This document shows, piece by piece, positions 16,977 through 25,692 of a stretch of DNA of 42,661 nucleotides; position 1 is the stretch's first letter; every line of letters begins with the position of its first letter. The DNA comes from Klebsiella pneumoniae (lineage in GTDB: Bacteria > Pseudomonadota > Gammaproteobacteria > Pseudomonadales > Pseudohongiellaceae). The notes under the pieces were generated by a model. The model ran no database searches, was not told the origin of the DNA, and saw nothing but the letters and a program-made list of their open reading frames with translations. The position numbers and the translations under genes were made by a program. The DNA is taken from assembly GCA_945902215.1 (NCBI GenBank), contig CAMDML010000022.1, positions 1-42,661 on the forward strand. Reading direction: 5' to 3'.

Positions 16977-18101
16977 ATGCACAAATCACTTACTGCTTTC
17001 TTCTTACGAGATTTCTTCTTAAGAGCTCTCTTCACCCGTGCCAGCCTGTTGGCCTTGGTCGCGCTGCACGCACCGTGCGTACTCGCTGATCGTGCTGAAG
17101 GCGACGCTTTGCAGCCGGTGAATGCAGAAATGTTACGCATCGCCGAAGCGTTTCTGGCAACTGTGGCCGGCGAACCCGGCAGTATTGAAATCGCAGTGGG
17201 TTACAACCGTCATGATCTAGTCGCTCTTGAAGATGACGACACGGCCCGCACCAACTACGTGTACTGGCCCTATCTGCGCAAGGGCTTGCCGATTGATTTC
17301 ATGAGTGCCGAACAACGCATGCTGGTGCATGATCTGTTGAACACCGCCCTCAGCGCGCAGGGCTACCTCAGCGCGATCCAGGTGATGCAAATGGAAAAGA
17401 TCTTGCAGGATGCTGAAACCACCGGCTTCCCGCGTGGCACCGAGAACTACACGCTCGCCTTCTTCGGCACCCCGGGTACAGATACGCGTTGGGGTTGGCG
17501 CTTTGAAGGGCATCACCTGTCATTGAATTTCTCGGTAGCGCCTGGCGAACTCAGTGTCACCCCTTCATTCTGGGGTGCGTCCCCGGCCAAGATTCCGAGC
17601 GGCCCGCTGGCCGGATTTCGCAACCAGCGCGGCAGGCATGAGGCTGGCTTTGCACTGATCAACGCACTAGATGAAACACAAAAAGCACAGGCCATAGAAG
17701 ACGGCAACCCACCCTTCGATATTGTGTCTGGCAATCTGAACAAACCGATGGAAACCTGGGATGACTGGATGGCACTACCGCCACAAGGCATTGAAGTCAG
17801 TGCGCTGAACGCGCAGCAGAAAGATCTGGTGCAACGCATTCTCACCGAAGTGGTCACTGCATACCGTCCCGAAGTTACCTCCTCCTATCTCGCGCAGATC
17901 GACGTCAACGACTTGCGCTTTGTCTGGTTTGGGGGCACGCAGGATGGCGAGGCACATTACTACCGCGTCGAAGGTCCGGACTTCTTCTTTGAATACGATC
18001 TGGTGCAGGGCATGGGGAACCACGTGCATGCCGTGTGGCGCAGCAAGAACGGCGACTTCGGCAGCGACATGTTGTTGCAACACCATCGGGAAAGTCATTA
18101 A
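16977..18101 (+). CDS. DUF3500 domain-containing secreted protein
   Basis: 374 residues. The N-terminus is long and basic with a hydrophobic stretch (LLALVALHAPCVLA), a probable signal peptide. DUF3500 covers most of the rest, with its typical motifs: GWRFEGHHLSLNF, the 'TPSFWGASPA' segment, the Glu/Gln-rich helix, and near the end HYYRVEGPDFFFEYD and NHVHAVWR followed by GDFG. The conserved His and Asp residues suggest metal binding, but no function is established for the family. Start 16977 is preferred over 16899 because AAGGGCG lies just before it. The next gene, 71 bases on, is also exported. Confidence 0.85.
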   Translation: MHKSLTAFFLRDFFLRALFTRASLLALVALHAPCVLADRAEGDALQPVNAEMLRIAEAFLATVAGEPGSIEIAVGYNRHDLVALEDDDTARTNYVYWPYLRKGLPIDFMSAEQRMLVHDLLNTALSAQGYLSAIQVMQMEKILQDAETTGFPRGTENYTLAFFGTPGTDTRWGWRFEGHHLSLNFSVAPGELSVTPSFWGASPAKIPSGPLAGFRNQRGRHEAGFALINALDETQKAQAIEDGNPPFDIVSGNLNKPMETWDDWMALPPQGIEVSALNAQQKDLVQRILTEVVTAYRPEVTSSYLAQIDVNDLRFVWFGGTQDGEAHYYRVEGPDFFFEYDLVQGMGNHVHAVWRSKNGDFGSDMLLQHHRESH

Positions 18102-18172
18102 TATTGGAGCTCTAGCGGCTACTGCTGCCAGTCAATACACTGTCGACAATTAATACAAAAGGGGGGCTTGCC

Positions 18173-19006
18173 ATGCTGAACATAGATCGTCGCCATTTCA
18201 TCGCCAGTTTGGGCGGTGCTGCCGCTGTTAGCTTGATGACGCACGAAGCCCGGGCCGATGCGCTCGAGCATTACCTCGAAGACCGCTTGTACGCCCAGTC
18301 AGAAGGCAATGAAGTTGGTGGCTCCGCCACTTTCCCCACGGCTGCCGAACTCGAGGCCCAGATTCCAACCCGTGCATACCGGCGCGGTACCGGCGGTCTG
18401 TTCCTCAATACACAAGCCGGTGGCAAGGTTGCGTTGCTGCCTGCGATGTCGGCTGCCCCCACGCTGGAAGAATTTTTCGAGAAGCGTTTCACCCGCACCC
18501 GCAACCATTGCTTCCAGAGCGCCAATAAAGCGCTTGAGCGCGGTGTACAGGAAGAAGTGGTACTCGCCTGCCTGCTGCACGATACCGTGCAAGAACTGAT
18601 CAAGGTCGATCACGGCTGGTGGGGAGCGCAGATGTATGAACCTTATGTGCCGGAAATCACCAGTTGGGCCATCCGCTATCATCAGGCATTACGCTTCTAC
18701 CCTGATGAGCCTGCCGGTTATTTCTATCCTGATCTGTACCATCGTATGTTCGGTATGGATTATGTGCCACCGCCACACATCGTTGCCGCGAAAGAATTTG
18801 CCTATGCACACGAATGGTACTCCGCAGCGCGCGAAGTCACCGTCAGCGATCTCTATGCCTTCGAACCCGACGCAGTAGTAACGCTTGATCCCTTCCGCGG
18901 GCTGATCGCGAAACATTTCAAGCAACCTTTGGCAGGCTTGGGCAATGACAACAGTCCTGTGGCCCACATGTGGCGTTCGCTGGCAAATCCGGATGCGCCA
19001 CTGTAA
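18173..19006 (+). CDS. Tat-exported HD-domain protein
   Basis: 277 residues. A twin-arginine signal (DRRHFIASLGGAAAVSLM, residues 5-22) marks export in folded form. The core has an HD-superfamily metal pattern: NHCFQ (His112), LLHDT (His136, Asp137), DHGWW (His147) and YHQALRF (His170), which resembles MIOX/PhnZ-type di-iron HD proteins more than phosphodiesterases. This suggests an oxygenase or hydrolase in the periplasm (inference). AAGGGGGG lies 8 bases before the ATG. Pairing with DUF3500 on the same strand suggests a shared task. Confidence 0.75.
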   Translation: MLNIDRRHFIASLGGAAAVSLMTHEARADALEHYLEDRLYAQSEGNEVGGSATFPTAAELEAQIPTRAYRRGTGGLFLNTQAGGKVALLPAMSAAPTLEEFFEKRFTRTRNHCFQSANKALERGVQEEVVLACLLHDTVQELIKVDHGWWGAQMYEPYVPEITSWAIRYHQALRFYPDEPAGYFYPDLYHRMFGMDYVPPPHIVAAKEFAYAHEWYSAAREVTVSDLYAFEPDAVVTLDPFRGLIAKHFKQPLAGLGNDNSPVAHMWRSLANPDAPL

Positions 19007-19036
19007 AACCAGCACATACCAGGGCTTTTACGTACA

Positions 19037-19063
19037 CGGCAGGCCGGCATGGGCCGCCTGCCG
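19037..19063. terminator. Possible bidirectional terminator hairpin
   Basis: CGGCAGGC (19037-19044) and GCCTGCCG (19056-19063) form an 8-bp stem with an 11-base loop between two convergent genes. There is no T tract on either side, so intrinsic termination is uncertain. Confidence 0.4.
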
Positions 19064-19092
19064 CTTAATGTAGCGGCGCATGTTGCATAGCC

Positions 19093-20322
19093 TCAGTCGA
19101 TGAGCGCCTGCATCACCGCCGTCTCAAACTCCGGACGCATCTCGCGGATCGGCGTCTGGATAAGCATGACCCCGACCAGTTCCTCTGCGGGATCCACAAA
19201 GAGATGAGTGCCGTACGCCCCCGACCAGCCGAAAGTCCCCGCTGACAACAAGCTGACTGATTTCAGGGGATCGGTGAGCACACGTACGCTCAAACCATAG
19301 CCTTCGCCGGGCGACCGGCCGGGCAAAGTGTCATCGATGAATGGCGAGCGCATCACTTCCATTGTGCGGGTACCCAGCAAACGTACGCCGTTAAGTTCCC
19401 CGCCGTGCGCCAGCAACATACCGAATTGCGCGTAGGCCTCTGCGGAGGCCATCAAGCCACCGGCGCCGGAAAAGAAAATCTCACCGGACATGGAATCCGG
19501 ATTGTTGCGCGGCTCCATTTTGCCTTCGACCATGTTGTAGGAGGTAACAATACGCGGGCGCTGATCGTCATTGGGCCAGAAGAAGATGTCATCCATGCCA
19601 AGCGGATTGAACACACGCTGTTGCAGGAACTCATTGAAGTTTTGTCCTGAGGCTATTTCGACAATACGGCTGAGCATGTCGAACCCGGCAACCGCGCTGT
19701 AAGACCAACGCGAACCCGGCTGGAATTCCAGCGGCGCGGAGCCAAGCTCTTCCACCCAGGTCAGGCCGACCTCATGCCGCGTATTGAACAGAGCGTTGCC
19801 CGCACCGCTGCTAATCTGGCCGCTCATGACGCCGGAGGTGTGAGTGAGCAGATCGCGGACGGTGATCTCGCGCGCGGCCGGCATCAGGTAAAACGCGCCC
19901 TCTTCGCCATAGGGCACTGCAACCTGCTGTTGCTTGAAACTCGGCAGGTACCGTGACACGTTATCGTCCAATTTCACCTTGCCCTCTTCCACCAGCATCA
20001 TGATGGCAAGACCCGCCACCGGCTTGGACATCGAGGCTAACCTGAAGATGGTGTCCTCCTGCATTGGCTGGTGGGTAGAGATATCCATGACGCCCTGCGC
20101 TTCAAGGTGCGCAATTTTGCCGTGGCGTGCGACGAGCGTAACTGCACCGCTGATGCGGCCGGCATCAATATGCGATTGGACCAGATCGTGAATGCGCCCG
20201 AGCCGCTCAGAAGACAAGCCGACGGATTCGGGGCTAACGGTTTGTGCATACGTGGCGGGTAACAAACTGAAGAGCGCGCAGGCCGCAAAGGTCTGCATCA
20301 ACAACTTGCGTGTCGTGAACAT
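19093..20322 (-). CDS. Exported serine hydrolase, beta-lactamase (class C-like) family
   Basis: 409 residues with a signal peptide (ending ATYA). The beta-lactamase/transpeptidase fold carries the nucleophile motif SMSK (Ser97 and Lys100, numbered from this start), a Tyr motif in SRWSYSAVAG and the usual DLLTHTSG and PLGMDDIFFWP stretches. Proteins of this type (EstB/6-aminohexanoate-dimer hydrolase-like) are mostly esterases or peptidases, not antibiotic resistance enzymes. The C-terminal GTFGWSGAYGTHLFVDP replaces the KTG triad, which favours an esterase. Start 20322 is chosen because GGGGAA lies just upstream; an ATG at 20334 is also possible. Confidence 0.9.
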   Translation of the reverse strand: MFTTRKLLMQTFAACALFSLLPATYAQTVSPESVGLSSERLGRIHDLVQSHIDAGRISGAVTLVARHGKIAHLEAQGVMDISTHQPMQEDTIFRLASMSKPVAGLAIMMLVEEGKVKLDDNVSRYLPSFKQQQVAVPYGEEGAFYLMPAAREITVRDLLTHTSGVMSGQISSGAGNALFNTRHEVGLTWVEELGSAPLEFQPGSRWSYSAVAGFDMLSRIVEIASGQNFNEFLQQRVFNPLGMDDIFFWPNDDQRPRIVTSYNMVEGKMEPRNNPDSMSGEIFFSGAGGLMASAEAYAQFGMLLAHGGELNGVRLLGTRTMEVMRSPFIDDTLPGRSPGEGYGLSVRVLTDPLKSVSLLSAGTFGWSGAYGTHLFVDPAEELVGVMLIQTPIREMRPEFETAVMQALID

Positions 20323-20363
20323 GGTATTCCCCATTTTTATCCTGGTTTTTATTGTGCTTCTTG

Positions 20364-21242
20364 TTATTGACTGGCAGCCAGCCGTTGTTCTTCCAACCGC
20401 AGGTTCATTGCCTGCTCGTTGATTGCGATTTCGTACAGATAGCCTGCCGGGTCGATGTAGGGATTCGGGGTCTGGCCGAGTAGCGGATATTTTTCTGCCA
20501 TGCGGAACATCCCCGGGTGCGAGCCGAGCGGCACCGTAGCCGCAATGCCGCGCAGGATCGCGTGGCTCTTGCGGTACTGGTCGACAATGCCGGGGTTCTC
20601 AGGATTGTTCCAAAGCTGGTAGTTCGGATTTACGCCGACACTACAGATGATGACCACTTTCTGGCTGATACCTGCATCCATTACATCGAGCTCCCAACTT
20701 GTGCATCCGGCGCTGTGCCCCGGAGTCAGATGCGCGGTGAGGATTTCACCGCCGAGCGTGATGGTGTCACCGTCGTTGATGAAGCGGTCCATCGGATGCT
20801 CCTTCCCGCCGGGACGCATCGCAGCCAGACCCGGGATTTGTTCCGTTACAACGATCACTTCGGCACTGGCCAGTTCCTTCGCCAGGGCATCACCTTCCAT
20901 ATGATCGGCGTGCTCATGGCTGCCAATAATGATGGCGATGTCTTCGAAATCGAAGCCGAGCTTTTCTACGGAGTCCTTGATGGTCGGCACGTTGCGCTCG
21001 AAGTCAGTGTTGACCAGGATGTGGCCTTCCGGTGTCGTGATCAGGAACGATGCCAAGGATTCAGTACCGACGTAATAGATATTGTCGATGATCTGGTGCG
21101 GCGGAAATTGCTTATCCATCATTTCCGGCGAGCCGATGTTGCGCCGGAACAAATCATCCGGCAGGAGCTTCGGCAGCTCCTGTGCGACCAGCGGAGTGAC
21201 AAATGCACACATAAGACTTGTCAGCTGGAGTTTACGATTCAT
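20364..21242 (-). CDS. Subclass B3-like metallo-beta-lactamase-fold protein
   Basis: 292 residues with a signal peptide (MNRKLQLTSLMCAFVTPLVA). The zinc ligands follow the B3 pattern: HEHADH (His109, His111, Asp113, His114), TPGHSAGCTSW (His176) and GSHPGMF (His242). The context motif 'TPGH..GCT.W' is a B3 hallmark. Whether it hydrolyses beta-lactams cannot be read; many B3-like proteins of environmental bacteria are lactonases or of unknown role. GTGAAGG lies 7 bases before the ATG. It lies 41 bases upstream of the serine hydrolase and 57 bases downstream of the cytochrome peroxidase, on the same strand. Confidence 0.88.
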   Translation of the reverse strand: MNRKLQLTSLMCAFVTPLVAQELPKLLPDDLFRRNIGSPEMMDKQFPPHQIIDNIYYVGTESLASFLITTPEGHILVNTDFERNVPTIKDSVEKLGFDFEDIAIIIGSHEHADHMEGDALAKELASAEVIVVTEQIPGLAAMRPGGKEHPMDRFINDGDTITLGGEILTAHLTPGHSAGCTSWELDVMDAGISQKVVIICSVGVNPNYQLWNNPENPGIVDQYRKSHAILRGIAATVPLGSHPGMFRMAEKYPLLGQTPNPYIDPAGYLYEIAINEQAMNLRLEEQRLAASQ

Positions 21243-21299
21243 GAGAGACCTTCACTGGTAGCTTCGGGCCGAGTATAGGCAGAAAGCGTAGCAGGTGCA

Positions 21300-22595
21300 C
21301 TATTCGGAATCTGGCGCGGCGAGCCAGCGCGCATCCGTTGCCGGCGGCGCATCGAGTGTCAGTAAAAAGGCCTCCAATTGGCGCAGCTCTGTTGCTGCGA
21401 GACCCAGCGGTTCGGCCTCGTTGTGGCCGATCAGTGCAAGCGGTCCTTCGTTGTAATGCGCCAGCACCAAGGCAAGCGAAGGCATCTGCCCCTTATGCAT
21501 GTATGGACCGGTACCGCCGAGATTCCGTAGCGAAGGTGTGCGCATGGCGCCGAGCAATTCCATACCACTGCGCATGTAGTTGAATTCAGTGCATTGGGGC
21601 GGCTGCGCTGCGCTAAACGTACCTACACAATTAAAGGGATCGGCTCTGAGTGTGGCCAGTGCGTGGCTGCGGCCCTGGTCGGGTACGGACCCGGCCGGCG
21701 GCAACAGACCGGTATTGTGAAATTCATTGTTGGTGAAGAGCGGCCCGTTGTGACATTCGAGGCAGCGTGCCTTGCCAATAAAGAGCCGCAGGCCCGCGCG
21801 CTCGTCAGGACTGAACAGGCTTTCCGCTGCAACCTCGTTCTGCAACAACGCGCCAGCATACGAATCAAAGCGCGTCGGCCCCGGTAGCAGTTTACGCTGG
21901 TACGCAGCCAGCGCTTTGCCGAGATTCACAAAGACCTGATTCACGCTTTGCTGATCTGCTACCTGCATGTTGTCCCAAGCCGCTTGCCATGCCGGTTCCG
22001 GCAACGGGCCTGCATCCGAAGGGAAACGCGCGGTATCGGAAAAAGCAGGAGCAAGACCAAATACGTCGGCATACAACTCACGGTAAGTTGTATCCTCTGT
22101 CAGTAACCTGGCCAGCCGCATGCGATTGCCACCGTGTTCGGCGGGATCTTCCAACGGCGAGAGAGCTTGCGACCATTGGCTGTCTTTGCGGCCATCCCAG
22201 TAGAACCAGGGGCTGTACGCAGCACCCACAAGACTCAGAGTGTTGCGCGCGGAAACGCCTATGGCACGTGCTGTCGGCAGACCATCGGTAAAACGCTTCT
22301 CAGGTTGATGACAAGAAGCACAGGCCACTGAGTTGTTTACGCTCAGACGCGTGTCGAAAAATAGCAGATGGCCGAGCGTGGCAGCTTGCGGCACATCGGC
22401 CACGGCATTGGAGGGGTCAGGCGGCAAGGAAGGTAGGGATTGCAACCAGAGCGAACGCAGCAGCGTCAACTCATGTGCGGTCCAAGGTCCAGTCATGACA
22501 GCGTGTCGCCACCACAAACCTCCAGCAAGCATGGTGGCAGCCAGCAGAACCAATCCCAACCGTTGCTTGCCGGCACGGCTCATATTGCCGTTCAC
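21300..22595 (-). CDS. Diheme cytochrome c peroxidase / MauG family protein
   Basis: 431 residues. An N-terminal membrane anchor (about 13-29) is followed by two c-type heme domains: CASCH (Cys92, Cys95, His96) and CLECH (Cys278, Cys281, His282). The typical context LGHLLFFDTRLS, YWDGRKDSQ and TPSLRNLGGTGPYMHKG identifies the CcpA/MauG group, which reduces peroxide in the periplasm or makes Trp/Tyr-derived cofactors. The GTG start overlaps the stop of the FixH-like gene (GTGA); an ATG at 22583 is an alternative start. Tight coupling to that gene suggests a joint function. Confidence 0.92.
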   Translation of the reverse strand: MNGNMSRAGKQRLGLVLLAATMLAGGLWWRHAVMTGPWTAHELTLLRSLWLQSLPSLPPDPSNAVADVPQAATLGHLLFFDTRLSVNNSVACASCHQPEKRFTDGLPTARAIGVSARNTLSLVGAAYSPWFYWDGRKDSQWSQALSPLEDPAEHGGNRMRLARLLTEDTTYRELYADVFGLAPAFSDTARFPSDAGPLPEPAWQAAWDNMQVADQQSVNQVFVNLGKALAAYQRKLLPGPTRFDSYAGALLQNEVAAESLFSPDERAGLRLFIGKARCLECHNGPLFTNNEFHNTGLLPPAGSVPDQGRSHALATLRADPFNCVGTFSAAQPPQCTEFNYMRSGMELLGAMRTPSLRNLGGTGPYMHKGQMPSLALVLAHYNEGPLALIGHNEAEPLGLAATELRQLEAFLLTLDAPPATDARWLAAPDSE

Positions 22596-23602
22596 AGTTT
22601 CAGCGGAATGCCGATCGTATCGGTCATGCCATCATGCTTGACGGCAACCTTCAGTTCCCATGTGCCCTGCATGTGGAAACGCAAACCTTCAATACGGTAG
22701 TCGCCATTACCAAGATATTCAGTGACGGTGGGCGCAGTAGCCAGACCATGATTGTGCGCAGGCATACCGCCAGTCATGCTCACATCGGCATTCTCGAGCG
22801 GCGTACCTGCGCTGGTTTCCAGATGCAGGGTCCAGCTATGGATTTCATTCAGTGGTACGGGGTTCACGGCGCTGGCATAGGAAACACGCAAAGCTCCGCT
22901 CGCCGAGATCCAGCTCTGCGGATCTTGCGCTGTATCCGCACCCATCAGCAGCAACAGAGGTAACAGCATCATGATCTGTACGCCCTGACCAGGGTCCTTT
23001 GCCGCAACACGGCGTCTTGCGCGCCAGCGTGTAAAAGCGCCTGTCGACATCCAGTAACCCAGTTGCGCCAGAGCAGCCAGCGCAGCAAACAACGGCAAAA
23101 TTCCCCAACTTCTGGGGCCGACACTGAAGGGAAACAAGGCGAAATACTGTTCGCCGGTTTCCGGATGCTTGACGCTGACCAGCCCGAGGAAGGGGCCGTT
23201 TTCAGGAAAGTTGTGCAACACAGTAAACACGCCCGTCTCCAACACGGGTGGCTGGTAAAACACGGTCAGCGGTTCTAGATCGCCAAGCTTGAGTACATCA
23301 TCGATCCGTGCAAAACGGCCCAGCCCGGTGGCATCACGAATGATGCGAAATTCAATCGGCACTTCGGCGAGACCCTTGTGTACATAGTCCATCACGAACA
23401 CGCTCTCGCCGGTGTCCGGCAGGTCTTCGCAATACTCGCGATCACGCCTGGTCTGCGGTTGGAAAACTTTGAAATGCGCGGTGTAGAAACCGATACGGAT
23501 AACGCACATATCACCCTCATCAACCACACTGCCGTGTGCCCACAGTATGGGAGTCGGCAACAAACAGCAGAGAGAAATGAGGATGTTTCTTAGGGCTTTC
23601 AT
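22592..23602 (-). CDS. Membrane protein with C-terminal FixH/YtkA-like domain
   Basis: 336 residues: signal peptide (MKALRNILISLCCLLPTP), an N-terminal periplasmic domain of about 130 residues with conserved-looking motifs (CVIRIGFYTAHFKVFQPQ, DYVHKGLAEVPIEF), two membrane segments (about 165-185 and 205-225), and a C-terminal FixH/YtkA-like beta-sandwich (LNEIHSWTLHLETSAGTPLE, SMTGGMPAHNHGLATAP, RFHMQGTWELKV). The Met/His-rich 'GGMPAHNHG' loop could bind copper (inference). FixH proteins help assemble cbb3 oxidases, but no cbb3 gene is near; the neighbour is an aa3-type oxidase. Start 23602 is preferred over 23644 because it opens the signal peptide. Confidence 0.75.
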   Translation of the reverse strand: MKALRNILISLCCLLPTPILWAHGSVVDEGDMCVIRIGFYTAHFKVFQPQTRRDREYCEDLPDTGESVFVMDYVHKGLAEVPIEFRIIRDATGLGRFARIDDVLKLGDLEPLTVFYQPPVLETGVFTVLHNFPENGPFLGLVSVKHPETGEQYFALFPFSVGPRSWGILPLFAALAALAQLGYWMSTGAFTRWRARRRVAAKDPGQGVQIMMLLPLLLLMGADTAQDPQSWISASGALRVSYASAVNPVPLNEIHSWTLHLETSAGTPLENADVSMTGGMPAHNHGLATAPTVTEYLGNGDYRIEGLRFHMQGTWELKVAVKHDGMTDTIGIPLKL

Positions 23603-23634
23603 GACTTGGCAGTTTAACCTGAAATGGCCTGGAG

Positions 23635-23826
23635 TTCTGGACACCCACTCGGGTTAAAAGTGTTGCTTGCCTTCAGTTGGGAGGGCCTGGACAGGGTAGT
23701 GCATTGCAGGGACGTCTGAGGGCCATGGATGGCCCGAAACGAAGTGCACAGGGATGTGCGTCTACATTCCCGGCAATGCACTACCCAGTCTCAGACCTTA
23801 GCGCTGAAGCCAAAGGTGGTTTTCCT
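23635..23826. repeat. Intergenic palindromic element, copy A
   Basis: Left end TTCTGGACACCCACTCGGGT (23635-23654). The interior has a long stem GGGTAGTGCATTGCAGGGA (23694-23712) against TTCCCGGCAATGCACTACCC (23767-23786), enclosing two small hairpins: GGGCCAT-GG-ATGGCCC (23720-23735) and GCACA-GGGA-TGTGC (23746-23759). The right end (23800-23826) is a worn version of the end seen in copy C. It fills the gap between the FixH-like gene start and the end of the subunit IV gene. Confidence 0.8.
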
Positions 23827-23894
23827 GAATTTCAATGAGGAGAAAGAGAAAGCAGCCTGCAAAGCACAAGGTGCCTTGCAGGCGTGGAGAGAGA

Positions 23895-24326
23895 TCAGTG
23901 CTCGGCTTCTTCGCCGCCATGCACATCACTGACATGGATGCGGGTTGCGGCTTCCGGCTGGCCGAGATGGTCAACACGGGTACCGAACACGTAGTTACCT
24001 TCAGATGACATCAAGCCAATCAACACCAGCAAAACTACTGGCGGGCCGAGGATGGCGGTGATGAGCGCCATACGTTCCCACATCACATGCATGAAGATCG
24101 CGATGATGAAGCCCGCCTTCAGCAACATGAAAATGATGATCAGCGACCAACGTACATAACCCTGGAAGTCAAAATAGTCCACCAGATAGGAAAAGGTACT
24201 GAGCACGAACAGCAGAATCCAGACCTTGAGATAGACCCCGATAGGATGCTGTTCTGCAGTTGCGACAGCAGGCGCTGTGCCAGGTACTGATGCGTGCGCC
24301 GAACCATGTGTTGCTTCGTGTGCCAT
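23895..24326 (-). CDS. Cytochrome c oxidase subunit IV family protein
   Basis: 143 residues. A hydrophilic His/Ala-rich N-terminus, three membrane segments (about 32-52, 58-80 and 88-108) with YVRWSLIIIFMLLKAGFIIA and the IFMHVMWER motif typical of prokaryotic subunit IV (CtaF/CyoD-like), then a polar C-terminus. Supports assembly or stability of the heme-copper oxidase. Start 24326 has the best ribosome site (GGTAGGAG, 5 bases); it overlaps nothing upstream and lies 8 bases after the subunit III stop. Last gene of the oxidase operon, followed by palindromic element A. Confidence 0.88.
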   Translation of the reverse strand: MAHEATHGSAHASVPGTAPAVATAEQHPIGVYLKVWILLFVLSTFSYLVDYFDFQGYVRWSLIIIFMLLKAGFIIAIFMHVMWERMALITAILGPPVVLLVLIGLMSSEGNYVFGTRVDHLGQPEAATRIHVSDVHGGEEAEH

Positions 24327-24334
24327 AGTAACTC

Positions 24335-25003
24335 CTACCACAGATAGAAAAATGCAAAGATGAACACCCACACCAAGTCAACGAAATGCCAGTACAAACC
24401 GGTGATTTCGACAATGTCGTAGTTGTTCTTTCTGTCATACACACCGTTGAGCACTTTGGTGGCAACGATCGACAAATACAGTACGCCGACCGACACGTGC
24501 AGACCGTGGAAGCCCGTGATCATGAAAAATACGGAGCCAAACTGCGGCGCGCCGAAGGGGTTGGCCCAGGGCCGCACGCCCTCACTGATCAATTTGGTCC
24601 ATTCGAAGGCCTGCATGCCAACAAAGCTGGCGCCGAATGCAGCGGTGATATACATCAATATCGCGATTTTTTTCTTGTCGCGGAAATGTGCGTAACGCAC
24701 GGCGAGTGCCATCGTGCCGGAACTGGTGATCAGGATGAAGGTCATGATTGCAATCAGGATCAGCGGTATGTTTTGGCCGAACAGTGTCAGCGCGAACACT
24801 TCGCTCGGATAGGGCCACGGATCAGTCGTGGTCATCCGCACACTCATGTAACCAACCAAAAAGCAGCTGAAAATGAAGGTGTCGCTGATGAGGAAGATCC
24901 ACATCATCAACTTGCCCCACGGCACATGGAAGGCCTGTTTCTGGTCCGACCAGTCCTGCACGATGCTTTGAAGGTGCCCGGTTTTTATCGCCTGTTCACT
25001 CAT
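24335..25003 (-). CDS. ctaE: Heme-copper oxidase subunit III
   Basis: 222 residues, a five-to-six-helix subunit III with the expected motifs: WIFLISDTFIFSCFLVGYM near the start, GMQAFEWTKLISEGVRPW in the middle, GFHGLHVSVGVLYL and YWHFVDLVWVFIFAFFYLW at the end. Subunit III stabilises the catalytic subunit and supports proton uptake in A-type oxidases. AGGAC precedes the ATG. It is the second of two different subunit III proteins in this operon; this one is closest to the canonical family. Confidence 0.92.
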   Translation of the reverse strand: MSEQAIKTGHLQSIVQDWSDQKQAFHVPWGKLMMWIFLISDTFIFSCFLVGYMSVRMTTTDPWPYPSEVFALTLFGQNIPLILIAIMTFILITSSGTMALAVRYAHFRDKKKIAILMYITAAFGASFVGMQAFEWTKLISEGVRPWANPFGAPQFGSVFFMITGFHGLHVSVGVLYLSIVATKVLNGVYDRKNNYDIVEITGLYWHFVDLVWVFIFAFFYLW

Positions 25004-25068
25004 GGGTTTGTCCTAGGTTCCAAGTCAAAAACTGGTAGTAAGTCGACTTCAGGTAAAAAAAGTAAAAA

Positions 25069-25692
25069 TCAGGTGTATGAAAGAAGCGCAAACAACACCA
25101 GCCAGACCAACAGGAGGAAGTGCCAGTACACGGCACACAGCTCCACGCTCAGCCTGATCTTTTCGGGTGAGGTTCCTGACCACACCCTGAATCCGGCACG
25201 GGTCCACACCCACAAGCCACCCAGAATGTGTAGCGCATGGATGCCGGTTAGCACGTAAAAGAATGAATTGGCCGGATTGTTGTACATGTAATAGCCCAGA
25301 GCGCGCATGTCCAGCCACGCGGCAAACTGGCCGTAAACGAAACCGAGAGTCAGCAGCGCACCCAACAGCAGTGCTACCTTGATACCGGTGGCGCGGCCTT
25401 TCTTGAGGCGGTTGTGGGTCCATTGCAGAACAATGCTGCCGAGGAACAGCAGTGCGGTATTCACCCACAGCAGACCCGGCTCGGGCATTGGCCGCCAGTC
25501 AGCCAGCGTCATACGGATGAAATAGGCTGTAATAAACAGGGCGAACAACACGCCCACCACGCCGAGGAAGAACATCAGCGCAGTCTTCTGCGGCGGATGC
25601 CCCAAGGCCTGATTGATTTCCACCGAGAGGCCGTCTGCCGTTTGCGGCGTTCGCTCCCAACCCTTCTCGGTGAGAATGCGGAACAAGCTCAT
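25069..25692 (-). CDS. Second cytochrome c oxidase subunit III-like protein
   Basis: 207 residues, also of the subunit III family but divergent: an N-terminal soluble stretch, then KTALMFFLGVVGVLFALFIT, a middle region with QWTHNRLKKG, GIHALHILGGLWVWTRAG and the ending AVYWHFLLLVWLVLFALL. The 'HALH' and 'YWHF...W' motifs mark the family. Its start overlaps the CoxA stop by one base (TAATG). Two different subunit III genes between CoxA and subunit IV are known from some gammaproteobacterial oxidase loci; the division of labour is unclear. Confidence 0.85.
   Translation of the reverse strand: MSLFRILTEKGWERTPQTADGLSVEINQALGHPPQKTALMFFLGVVGVLFALFITAYFIRMTLADWRPMPEPGLLWVNTALLFLGSIVLQWTHNRLKKGRATGIKVALLLGALLTLGFVYGQFAAWLDMRALGYYMYNNPANSFFYVLTGIHALHILGGLWVWTRAGFRVWSGTSPEKIRLSVELCAVYWHFLLLVWLVLFALLSYT

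Noticed and set aside
19093-21242. Two adjacent beta-lactamase-type genes as an antibiotic resistance locus
   Set aside because: The serine enzyme lacks the KTG triad and looks like an esterase, and B3-like folds are common in environmental bacteria; no mobile context is seen.
23645-23890. Small plus-strand frame inside palindromic element A
   Set aside because: It reads through the hairpins, has no ribosome site and is not shared by the other copies.
24386-25258. 290-codon open frame on the plus strand
   Set aside because: Antisense to the two subunit III genes; no family features.
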